DNA of 54,856 nucleotides from Azospirillum brasilense (GTDB lineage Bacteria > Pseudomonadota > Alphaproteobacteria > Azospirillales > Azospirillaceae). Under the pieces are notes generated by a model. The model made no database searches. It saw only the letters and a program-made list of their open reading frames with translations, and was not told the origin of the DNA. The translations under genes were made by a program, and so were the position numbers. This document shows, piece after piece, positions 32,974 through 40,558 of this stretch. The stretch is taken from positions 1 to 54,856 of the forward strand of contig NZ_QLKQ01000050.1 of assembly GCF_003349955.1 (NCBI RefSeq), read 5' to 3'. Every line of letters starts with the position of its first letter. The first letter of the stretch is position 1.

Positions 32974-34014
32974 ATGGACAAGCGGTTGCACACCTGGTCC
33001 GCGGCGTTGGCGGGCGTTCTTCTCGGCCTGGCCGGCGGCTCCACCGCCGCGATGGCCGAGACCCCGGTCAAGCTGGTGCTGAACTGGAAGTATCAGGGTC
33101 CCCAGGCGCTGATCCTGCTGGCCGAGGACAACGGCTACTTCAAGGCGGAAGGGCTGAAGGTCACCATCGACCAGGGCGAGGGCTCCGGCGCGTCGATCAC
33201 CAAGGTGGCGACCGGCTCCTACGACGTCGGCTTCGGGGACATCAATTCGCTGATCACGCTTGCCGCCAAGTCGCCGGACGAGGCGCCGATCGCCGTCTAC
33301 ATGATGTACAACACGCCGCCCTTCACCGTCGCCGTGAAGGCGGACGGACCGATCCGCACGCCCAAGGACCTGGAGGGCAAGACCATCGGCAGCCCGGCCA
33401 GCGACGGCGCGCTGAAGCTGTTCCCCGCCTTCGCCACCATGGCCGGCATCGACGCCGGCAAGGTGACGCTGACCAACATGCAGGCGAACCTGCGCGAGCA
33501 GATGCTGATGCGCGGGCAGGTGGACGGCGTGCTGGGCTACGTCAACACCATCACCTTCGGCGCCAAGGCCGCCGGGATGAATCCCGACAAGGATTTCCGC
33601 TTCATCAAGTACGGCGACTACGGCATGGACCTCTACTCCAACGCCATCGTCGTCTCGCGCGCCTTCGCGAAGGAGAACGGCGAGGCGGTGAAGGGCCTGC
33701 TGCGCGCCATCAACCGCGCCACCAAGGACATGATCGCCGAACCGGCGAAGTCGGTGGGCTCGGTGATGAAGCGCGAACCGCTGCTGAACGAGGCGGTCGA
33801 GATCGAGCGGACCGAGGCCACCCTCCGGCAGGAGATGAACCATCCCGAGATCGCGCGGATCGGCCTGGGCGACGTCGATCCGGAGCGCTTCCAGCGCTCC
33901 ATCGAGATCGTGGTCAAGGCCAACGGGCTGGAGCGGACGCCGAAGGCGTCGGAGGTCTTCACCGACGCCTACCTGCCGCCCCGCGCCGACCGGCCGAGCC
34001 GGGTCGTCCCGTAA
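32974..34014 (+). CDS. NMT1/THI5-like (NitT/TauT) ABC substrate-binding protein, copy 1
   Basis: 346 aa. A signal peptide ends near residue 28 (GGSTAAMA-ET). The mature N-terminus KLVLNWKYQGPQALILLAED, then IDQGEGSGASITKVATGSYD and VGFGDINSL, is the NMT1/THI5 binding fold. Relatives bind pyrimidines, sulfonates or other small ring and amide compounds. A clear paralog is encoded at 36604-37650, with the ATPase and permease between. The ligand is unknown; the downstream hydrolases suggest a nitrogen-containing ring or amide. Confidence 0.9.
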   Translation: MDKRLHTWSAALAGVLLGLAGGSTAAMAETPVKLVLNWKYQGPQALILLAEDNGYFKAEGLKVTIDQGEGSGASITKVATGSYDVGFGDINSLITLAAKSPDEAPIAVYMMYNTPPFTVAVKADGPIRTPKDLEGKTIGSPASDGALKLFPAFATMAGIDAGKVTLTNMQANLREQMLMRGQVDGVLGYVNTITFGAKAAGMNPDKDFRFIKYGDYGMDLYSNAIVVSRAFAKENGEAVKGLLRAINRATKDMIAEPAKSVGSVMKREPLLNEAVEIERTEATLRQEMNHPEIARIGLGDVDPERFQRSIEIVVKANGLERTPKASEVFTDAYLPPRADRPSRVVP

Positions 34015-34060
34015 CACGGCTCCAACAGGCAACACGGCCCCAACAGCAAGACGACGAGCA

Positions 34061-34858
34061 ATGACGATGAATCTGGAACTGAAGGGGCGGGTCGTCCTGA
34101 TCACCGGCCCGGCGAAGGGCATGGGCGAGGCGGTGACGATGGCCTTCGCTGACGAGGGCTGCCGGCTGGCGCTGGTCGGGCGCGACACCACCGCCATCGA
34201 ACCGGTCGCGGCGCGGGTCCGCGCGGCGGGCGGCGAGGCCATCGTCATCCCCTGCGACATCACCGACGAGCGGCAGTGCCAGGGCGCGGCGGAGCGCACG
34301 CTGGCGGCCTACGGCCGGATCGACGTGCTGGTCAACGTCGCCGGCGGCTCCGGCCCCATCGGCAAGACGGGGTGGGAGACCAGCCAGGACGAGTTCAACG
34401 AGATCGTCACCCTCAACATGACCGGCTGCTTCAACACCATGCGCGCCGTCATGCCGACCTTCGCCGCCCAGCGCTACGGCAAGATCGTCAACGTCGGCGG
34501 CACCTTCGGGATGCGCGGGCGGGCGGGCCGGATGGCCTATTCGGCGTCCAAGTGGGGGTTGCGCGGCATCACCAAGTCCTTCGCGCTGGAGGCCGGCCCC
34601 TTCAACGTCAACGTCAACTGCGTCGCTCCCGGCATGGTCGAGGGGCCGCGCTTCCGCGGCAAGGTCGTGCCGGAGATGGCCCGCCGCCTGGGCATCAGCG
34701 AGGAGGCCGCCGCCGAGCGCCACGCCGCCGACTACGCCCTGCGCCGCGTCTCCACGGGCGAGGACGTGGCCAACGCCTGCCTGTTCCTGGCGAGCGACGC
34801 CTCGCGGCAGATCACCGGCGTGGACCTTCCGGTCGACGGCGGATGGGCGGCGCTGTGA
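34061..34858 (+). CDS. Short-chain dehydrogenase/reductase with altered catalytic Ser
   Basis: 265 aa Rossmann oxidoreductase. The cofactor motif TGPAKGMG is at 15-22, NVAGG near 92-96, and the Tyr-x3-Lys pair is Tyr160/Lys164 in YSASK. The residue 13 positions before the Tyr, normally the catalytic Ser, is Gly147 (run VNVGGTFG; Thr148 is adjacent). Either Thr substitutes or catalysis is changed. It sits inside the transport operon between binding protein and ATPase, so it probably acts on the imported compound or a breakdown product. Confidence 0.9.
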   Translation: MTMNLELKGRVVLITGPAKGMGEAVTMAFADEGCRLALVGRDTTAIEPVAARVRAAGGEAIVIPCDITDERQCQGAAERTLAAYGRIDVLVNVAGGSGPIGKTGWETSQDEFNEIVTLNMTGCFNTMRAVMPTFAAQRYGKIVNVGGTFGMRGRAGRMAYSASKWGLRGITKSFALEAGPFNVNVNCVAPGMVEGPRFRGKVVPEMARRLGISEEAAAERHAADYALRRVSTGEDVANACLFLASDASRQITGVDLPVDGGWAAL

Positions 34859-34896
34859 CCGCGCCGCCGGCGGGTCCGAAGACGGAAGGGCAAACG

Positions 34897-35778
34897 ATGT
34901 TCCTGCAGAACGCCACACCGGCCGAAACGGCCGAGCTGACCACGCCGACCGGCCTCAAGCCGCCGGGCGGGGCGCGGCCCATCATCGAGTTCGAGCGCGT
35001 CACCGTCTCCTACGGGCGGGACGCCGCGGCGACACAGGCGCTCGCCGAAAGCACCTTCCGCATCGACCACGGCGACTTCATCGCCCTGGTCGGCCCCTCC
35101 GGCTGCGGCAAATCGACGATCCTGAAGCTGGTGGGCGGGCTGTTGACGGCGTCCAGCGGCCATGTCTTCGTCGCCCGGCGCGAGGTCGGGGCGGAGGACG
35201 TGCGCATCGGCATGGCCTTCCAGAATCCGACGCTGCTGCCCTGGCTCAGCATCCGCGACAACGTGATGCTGCCGCTGAAGATCGCGCGGCCCTTCCGCGA
35301 GGAGTGGCGGCAGAAGCGCAAGACCGAGTACCGCGACCGCGCCGACGCCCTGCTCGCCAAGGTCGGGCTTCAGGATTTCGCCAACAAGTTCCCCTGGCAA
35401 CTGTCCGGCGGCATGCAGCAGCGCGCCTCGCTGTGCCGCGCCTTGATCCACGACCCGACGCTGCTCCTGCTCGACGAGCCCTTCGGCGCGCTCGACCAGT
35501 TCACGCGTGAGGAGCTGTGGGCCACCCTGCAGACCCTGTGGATGGAGCGCCGGCCGACCGTTCTCCTGGTCACCCACGACCTGCGGGAAAGCGCCTTTCT
35601 GGCCAACCGTATCATGGTGATGAGCGCGCGTCCCGGCCGCATCCTGGTGGACGAGCAGGTGGACTTCGCACGGCCGCGCACGCTCGACACCACCTACCAG
35701 CCGGAATTCACCAGCCTGACGCACACGCTGCGCAGCCTCATCGTCGCCGCGCGGAGCGGCGCAGGAGCGCCGTCATGA
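34897..35778 (+). CDS. NitT/TauT-type ABC transporter ATPase
   Basis: 293 aa from ATG 34897, which has GGAAGGG 7 bp upstream; an in-frame GTG at 34855 overlapping the SDR stop is the alternative. It has Walker A GPSGCGKST, the Q-loop region MAFQNPTLLPWLS, signature LSGGMQQR, Walker B LLLLDEPFGALDQFTRE and switch THDLRESAF. The FGALD and TRE features are typical of nitrate/taurine/pyrimidine-type ATPases. The stop overlaps the permease start (ATGA). Confidence 0.92.
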   Translation: MFLQNATPAETAELTTPTGLKPPGGARPIIEFERVTVSYGRDAAATQALAESTFRIDHGDFIALVGPSGCGKSTILKLVGGLLTASSGHVFVARREVGAEDVRIGMAFQNPTLLPWLSIRDNVMLPLKIARPFREEWRQKRKTEYRDRADALLAKVGLQDFANKFPWQLSGGMQQRASLCRALIHDPTLLLLDEPFGALDQFTREELWATLQTLWMERRPTVLLVTHDLRESAFLANRIMVMSARPGRILVDEQVDFARPRTLDTTYQPEFTSLTHTLRSLIVAARSGAGAPS

Positions 35779-36548
35779 GAGCCGTGAACCGCGAAAAGCT
35801 CGCCTCCGCCGCCCTCATCGTCGGCGTCTTCGTCCTGTGGGAGGTCTCCTGCCTGGTCTTCGGCATCAGCGAGATCATCCTGCCGCGGCCCAGCCAGATC
35901 ATCGCCACGCTCATCGACCGCTGGCCGGCGCTGATGCCGCACGCCGTGCAGACGCTCTACACCACGCTGGTCGGCTTCGCGCTGGGTGTCGGGGCCGGGG
36001 TGGTGATCGGGCTGCTGATCGGCTCCTCCCGCCTCGCCTACAACGTCGCCTTCCCGCTGCTGGTCGGCTTCTCCTCCATCCCCAAGGTGGCGGTGGTGCC
36101 GATCTTCGTGCTGTGGTTCGGCTCGGGCACGGTGCCGGCGGTGCTGACCTCGGCGATCATCTGCGTCTTCCCGGTGGTGGTGAACATGGCGACCGGCCTC
36201 GCCACGACCGAGCCGGAGCTGGAGGACGTGCTGCGCACCCTGAAGGCGTCGAAGCGCGACATCCTGCTGAACGTCGGGCTGCCCCGCGCCATGCCCTACT
36301 TCTTCGCGTCGCTGAAGGTGGCGGTCACCCTGTCCTTCGTCGGGACGGTGATTTCGGAGACGGTGGCCTCCAACCGCGGCGTCGGCAACATGATGCTGAT
36401 CGCCTCCTCCAACTTCAACGTCCCGCTGGTCTTCGCCGGCCTGTTCATCCTGGCCGGGCTGGGCGTCGCCCTCTACGTGGTCTTCTCGCTGATCGAGCGC
36501 CGCGTCACCGGCTGGGCCAACCGCAAGACGGAGTTCGCGGGCGGGTGA
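35775..36548 (+). CDS. NitT/TauT-type ABC permease
   Basis: 257 aa with about six hydrophobic segments. The inner-loop motif ELEDVLRTLKASKRDILLNV, then GLPRAMPYFFASLKVAVTLS, matches the TauC/SsuC family. The start ATG 35775 overlaps the ATPase stop. It should work as a homodimer with the upstream ATPase, served by two alternative binding proteins. Confidence 0.93.
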   Translation: MRAVNREKLASAALIVGVFVLWEVSCLVFGISEIILPRPSQIIATLIDRWPALMPHAVQTLYTTLVGFALGVGAGVVIGLLIGSSRLAYNVAFPLLVGFSSIPKVAVVPIFVLWFGSGTVPAVLTSAIICVFPVVVNMATGLATTEPELEDVLRTLKASKRDILLNVGLPRAMPYFFASLKVAVTLSFVGTVISETVASNRGVGNMMLIASSNFNVPLVFAGLFILAGLGVALYVVFSLIERRVTGWANRKTEFAGG

Positions 36549-36603
36549 CCGGTCCAGCCCGCTTCCGGTCATAACCAAAAACATCCTCGGTATGGAGACA
36601 GGC

Positions 36604-37650
36604 ATGTTCACCATCACCCGCCGCGCCGCGCTTCTGGCCGGGCTCGGCCTCTCCCTGGCTCTTCCGTTCGCCCCGGCCGTCGCGCAGGAGCGCACGCCGA
36701 TCCGCTTCACGCTGGACTGGAAGTATCAGGGCATCCACGCCTGGTACTTCGTCGCCCAGGAGAAGGGCTACTTCCGCGAGGAGGGGCTGGACGTCACCAT
36801 CGACCAGGGCGAAGGCTCCTCCGCCACCGTCACGCGCATCATGTCGGGCGCCTACGACGCCGGCTTCGGCGACATCAACGCGGTGATCCAGCAGGCGGCC
36901 CAGAAGCCCGCCGAGGCGCCGGTGATGGTCTACCACATCTACAACAAGCCGCCTTTCGCGGTGCTGACCAAGGCGGACAGCGGCATCACCGGGCTGAAGG
37001 ACCTCGTCGGCAAGAAGGTCGGCGGCCCGGCGGGCAGCGCCGCCACCCGCCTGCTGCCCGCCCTGCTGGAGCGCAACGGCCTGGACCCGTCCGGCGTCGA
37101 GGTGCTGAACATGCAGCCCAACCTGCAGGAGCAGATGCTGATCCGCGGCGAGGTCGCCGCCTCGCTGGTCTTCAACGTCACCAGCTACGTCAATCTGATC
37201 CAGCAGGGGCAGAATCCCGACACCGGCTTCCGCTGGATCAGCTACGCCGACCACGGCCTCGACCTCTATTCCAACGGCGTGATGGTGTCCCAGGCGCTGG
37301 CCCGCGACAAGCCGCAGGCGGTGAAGGGGCTGGTGCGCGCCATCAACCGCGCCGTCCAGGACGTGATGGCCGATCCCGCCGCCGCCGTGAAGACGCTGGT
37401 CAAGGTCGAGCCGCTGATCGACGCCGGCAGCGAGCAGCGCCGCTTGCGGTTCGCCTTCGACGCCATGATGATCACCCCGGAATCGCGCGAGATCGGGCTG
37501 GGCGACCTGTCGGACGACCGGCTGGCGCGCTCCATCGACGTGATGGCCGCGGCCTACAAGCTGCCCAACCAGCCGGCGCCCGGCCGGATCTTCGACCGTT
37601 CCTTCCTGCCGCCCCAGACGGAGCGGCGCATCGTTCCCAACGCCGGATGA
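36604..37650 (+). CDS. NMT1/THI5-like ABC substrate-binding protein, copy 2
   Basis: 348 aa from ATG 36604, preferred because GGAG lies 6 bp upstream; ATG 36592 would add MRET-like residues without a ribosome site. The N-terminus TITRRAALLAGLGLSLALPF looks like a twin-arginine-type signal. The mature part is closely similar to the protein at 32974: LDWKYQG, IDQGEGSSAT, GFGDINAVI, NMQPNLQEQMLIRGEVAASL. Two paralogs with one permease/ATPase suggest two related ligands. Confidence 0.88.
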   Translation: MFTITRRAALLAGLGLSLALPFAPAVAQERTPIRFTLDWKYQGIHAWYFVAQEKGYFREEGLDVTIDQGEGSSATVTRIMSGAYDAGFGDINAVIQQAAQKPAEAPVMVYHIYNKPPFAVLTKADSGITGLKDLVGKKVGGPAGSAATRLLPALLERNGLDPSGVEVLNMQPNLQEQMLIRGEVAASLVFNVTSYVNLIQQGQNPDTGFRWISYADHGLDLYSNGVMVSQALARDKPQAVKGLVRAINRAVQDVMADPAAAVKTLVKVEPLIDAGSEQRRLRFAFDAMMITPESREIGLGDLSDDRLARSIDVMAAAYKLPNQPAPGRIFDRSFLPPQTERRIVPNAG

Positions 37651-37657
37651 GGTTGCC

Positions 37658-39112
37658 ATGACGGTCCGTTCCATCGCCTGCACCGCTTGGCTCGACGGGC
37701 CCGGCTACACGCCGCGGGGACCGGGGCGGCTGACGCTCCGCGACGGGCGGATCGCGGCGGTGGAGGCGCTGGATGGGGTCGGGGAGGCCGCGGAGCCGCT
37801 GTTCGTCCTGCCGGCGCCCGTCAACGCGCACGACCATGGCCGGCCGGTCCGCTCCAGCTCCTTCGGGGCGGCGGGCAAGCCGCTGGAGGTCTGGCTGCAC
37901 TATCTGGCCCTGCTGCCGGCGGTCGATCCCTATCTGGCCGCCGCCGCGTCGCTGGGGCGCAGCGCGCTCGGCGGCGCCGGAGCGGTCATGGTGCATTACA
38001 CCCGCACCCAGGGGCTGACCGCCTTGCCGCAGGAAGCGGCGGAGGTCGCCCGCGCCGCCCGCGACGTGGGGCTGCGGATCGCCTTCGCGGTGGCGCTGAA
38101 GGACCGCAACCCGCTGGTCTACGGCCCGTCCGAGGAGCTGCTGGCCCTGCTGCCCGACGAGGCGCGGCGGGAGTTCGCCCGCCGCACCGCCGCGCCGCCG
38201 CCATCCCCCGCCGAGCAGATCCGGCTGGTGGAGGAGGTGGCGGCCGCGGCGGCGGGCGAACTGGTGGACGTGCAATACGGCCCGACCGGCGTGCAGTGGT
38301 GCTCGCCGGAGCTGTTGCGGGCGGTGGCCGACGCCTCCGCCCGCACGGGACGGCGCGTCCACATGCACGGCCTGGAAACGCGGTACCAGCGCGAGTGGGC
38401 GGACCGCCAGTTTCCCGACGGCCTGTTCCCGTATCTGAAGCGGATCGGCCTGCTGTCGCCGCGCCTCACGCTGGCCCACTGCACCTGGATCCGGCCGGAG
38501 GAGATGGACATCCTCGCCGAGACGGGCGTGACCGTGTCGGTGAACACCGGCTCCAACCTCGGCCTGCGGTCGGGCATCGCGCCGCTGGCCGAGATGGTGG
38601 CGCGGGGCTGCCGGGTGGCGCTCGGCCTCGACGGGCTGACCTTGAACGAGGACGACGACGCGCTGGGCGAAATGCGGCTCGCCAACGCGCTGCACCGTGG
38701 ATGGGGCTTCGACGGCGCGGTCGACGAGGCGCAAATGCTGCGCATCGCGCTGGCCAACGGGCGCGCGTCGGTCACCGGACGGGAGGAGGGTGGCGTCATC
38801 GCTCCTGGCCAGCCGGCCGACCTGCTTCTGCTCGACGCCGGCGCGCTCGATTCCGACCGGCTGCTTGATGGGCTGTGCCTGCGCGACCTGCTGTTCGCCC
38901 GCGCCGGGGCCGGCCACATCGCCGAGCTTCTGGTGGCCGGGCGGACCGTCGTGCGGCGGGGCCACGTCACCGGCATCGACCACCCGGCGGTGCAGGCGGA
39001 ACTGCTGGCCCGGCTGCGCCACGGCATGGCCGGAAGCGCCGCGCTCCAGGCCGCCCTGCCGGCGCTGGAGGACGCCATGCGGCGCTACTACGCCGCCGCA
39101 CCCTGCTGCTGA
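37658..39112 (+). CDS. Amidohydrolase-superfamily deaminase/hydrolase
   Basis: 484 aa. Metal ligands of the TrzN/cytosine deaminase-like subgroup are visible: His58-x-His60 in NAHDHGRP, a His in HMHGLETRYQ, a His in LAHCTW and an Asp in ALGLDGL. The family catalyses hydrolytic deamination or ring-substituent removal on heteroaromatic substrates (cytosine, 8-oxoguanine, atrazine relatives). Start ATG 37658 has GAGGTT upstream and follows binding protein 2 by 7 bp. The natural substrate is unknown. Confidence 0.85.
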   Translation: MTVRSIACTAWLDGPGYTPRGPGRLTLRDGRIAAVEALDGVGEAAEPLFVLPAPVNAHDHGRPVRSSSFGAAGKPLEVWLHYLALLPAVDPYLAAAASLGRSALGGAGAVMVHYTRTQGLTALPQEAAEVARAARDVGLRIAFAVALKDRNPLVYGPSEELLALLPDEARREFARRTAAPPPSPAEQIRLVEEVAAAAAGELVDVQYGPTGVQWCSPELLRAVADASARTGRRVHMHGLETRYQREWADRQFPDGLFPYLKRIGLLSPRLTLAHCTWIRPEEMDILAETGVTVSVNTGSNLGLRSGIAPLAEMVARGCRVALGLDGLTLNEDDDALGEMRLANALHRGWGFDGAVDEAQMLRIALANGRASVTGREEGGVIAPGQPADLLLLDAGALDSDRLLDGLCLRDLLFARAGAGHIAELLVAGRTVVRRGHVTGIDHPAVQAELLARLRHGMAGSAALQAALPALEDAMRRYYAAAPCC

Positions 39113-39135
39113 CCACACCCTTCCAGGAAGCTCCC

Positions 39136-40095
39136 ATGCCGCTCGACCTTGTCCCGACCCCCGACTGCGTGCATTGGGGCTTCTTCGACGGAACGCTGCC
39201 GCCGGTCGCCGAGATCGCCAGCGGCGACGTCATGACGATCCACACCGTCAGCGGCGGGACGGAGGATCTGCCGCCGGAGGGGAGCGGCATGACCGTCCGG
39301 CCCGAGCACCGGCGCATCCTCGCCGCCGTGGAGCCGGGGCCGGGACCGCACATCATGACCGGGCCGATCGCCGTCCGCGGCGCGGAGCCGGGGGACGCGC
39401 TGCGGGTGGAGATCCTGGAGGTGTCGCTGCGCGACGACTGGGGCTTCAACCTGATCCGTCCCGGCGCCGGCGCTCTGCCCGATCTGGTGCCCGATCCGGC
39501 GCCAGGGGGAGGGCGCATCCACCTGCCCATCGACCGCGCGCGCGGCGTGATCCGGATGCCCTGGGGTCTGGAGATTCCCGCTCGCCCCTTCTTCGGCGTC
39601 ATCGGGACGGCGCCGCCGACCGCCGACGGGCGGCTGACGTCCATCGTGCCCGGCGCCTTCGGCGGCAACATCGACAACAAGGAGTTGACGGCTGGCGCGG
39701 TGCTTCACCTGCCGGTGTGGACCGCCGGCGCGCGGCTGTCCGTCGGTGACGGCCACGCCGCGCAGGGCGACGGCGAGGTCTGCCTGACGGCGGTCGAAAC
39801 CGGCCTGACCGGGCGCTTCCGCATTGAGCTTGTGAAGAGGGCCGGTCTGGCCGGCCCGTGGGCGGAGACGGCGGACCACGTCATCACCATGGGGTTCGAC
39901 CCGGACCTCGACGAGGCGGCGCGGATCGCGCTTCGGGCCATGATCGCGCTGATTTCCGGCCGCACCGGCCTGTCCGCCGAGCAGGCCTATCGCCTGTGCA
40001 GCGTCGCCGCCGATCTGCGGGTGACGCAGTTGGTGAACCGGCACAAGGGCATCCACGCCCTGCTGCCGCGCTGGGCGCTGCACGGCGCGCCCTGA
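39136..40095 (+). CDS. Acetamidase/formamidase family protein
   Basis: 319 aa. Family marks are VHWGFFDGTLPPVAEIASGD, then HIMTGPIAVRGAEPGDALRV, FGGNIDNKEL and VGDGHAAQGDGEV (the conserved metal/acid region). FmdA/AmdA enzymes release ammonia from short amides such as formamide or acetamide. ATG 39136 follows the amidohydrolase stop by 23 bp. In this operon it could hydrolyse a small amide split from a ring compound, yielding usable nitrogen. Confidence 0.9.
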   Translation: MPLDLVPTPDCVHWGFFDGTLPPVAEIASGDVMTIHTVSGGTEDLPPEGSGMTVRPEHRRILAAVEPGPGPHIMTGPIAVRGAEPGDALRVEILEVSLRDDWGFNLIRPGAGALPDLVPDPAPGGGRIHLPIDRARGVIRMPWGLEIPARPFFGVIGTAPPTADGRLTSIVPGAFGGNIDNKELTAGAVLHLPVWTAGARLSVGDGHAAQGDGEVCLTAVETGLTGRFRIELVKRAGLAGPWAETADHVITMGFDPDLDEAARIALRAMIALISGRTGLSAEQAYRLCSVAADLRVTQLVNRHKGIHALLPRWALHGAP

Positions 40096-40106
40096 GCCCG
40101 CCGGCG

Positions 40107-40137
40107 CGCCCTCTCCCCGCCGGAGGAGGAGAGGGCG
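40107..40137. terminator. Strong hairpin between convergent genes
   Basis: CGCCCTCTCC (40107-40116) pairs perfectly over 10 bp with GGAGAGGGCG (40128-40137) around an 11-base loop. It separates the acetamidase stop (40095) from the DUF3830 stop on the other strand (40144). It resembles half of the element at 26294-26427. Probable bidirectional terminator without a T-tract. Confidence 0.6.
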
Positions 40138-40143
40138 GCGCGG

Positions 40144-40557
40144 TCAGCGCAGGGCGATCTCGAAGTCCTTGGCCCCTTCCCACAGGACCAAGCGACCCAG
40201 CTCCGGCAGGTTTTCCAGCCCGGAGGTCAGGGTGATGACGTGGTTGCCGGCGAGCTGGCCGACCTTGCTGGAAAAGCTGACGCCGCCGTAGGCCAGCAGG
40301 ATTTCCGTCTCGCTGAGGCCGCCGGGGTACAGGATGATCTGCCCCGGCGCCGGATGGCTGGTGTGGTTCTCATAGGGGACGGCAAAGTCCGTCGCCCCCA
40401 GCGGCACCCACACGCCCTCGCCGCTCCAGCGGACATGGACGATCCGGCTGCGGAAGGGAAGCCGCGCGCGGAGCGCGGCCACCGTCTTCGGCGCCCCGTC
40501 CGTCTCGAAGCGCGCTTCGAAACGGAAGGGGCCGGCGGTGATGAGGAGGTCGCTCAT
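40144..40557 (-). CDS. DUF3830 (cyclophilin-like fold) protein
   Basis: 137 aa. The pattern ITAGPFRFEARFETDGAPKT, then LPFRSRIVHVRWSGEGVWVPLG and NHTSHPAPGQIILYPGG, matches the DUF3830 family, small beta-barrel proteins related to cyclophilin folds with no established activity. It starts one base after the stop of the allantoinase-like gene, so the two are co-translated. It may assist that enzyme or act on the same compound. It should not be assumed to be a prolyl isomerase. Confidence 0.8.
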   Translation of the reverse strand: MSDLLITAGPFRFEARFETDGAPKTVAALRARLPFRSRIVHVRWSGEGVWVPLGATDFAVPYENHTSHPAPGQIILYPGGLSETEILLAYGGVSFSSKVGQLAGNHVITLTSGLENLPELGRLVLWEGAKDFEIALR

Positions 40558-40558
40558 G

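Noticed and set aside
32974..37650. Assignment as a thiamine-precursor (ThiXYZ) transporter
   Set aside because: The NMT1/THI5 fold alone is not specific, and no thiamine gene or TPP riboswitch is visible upstream.
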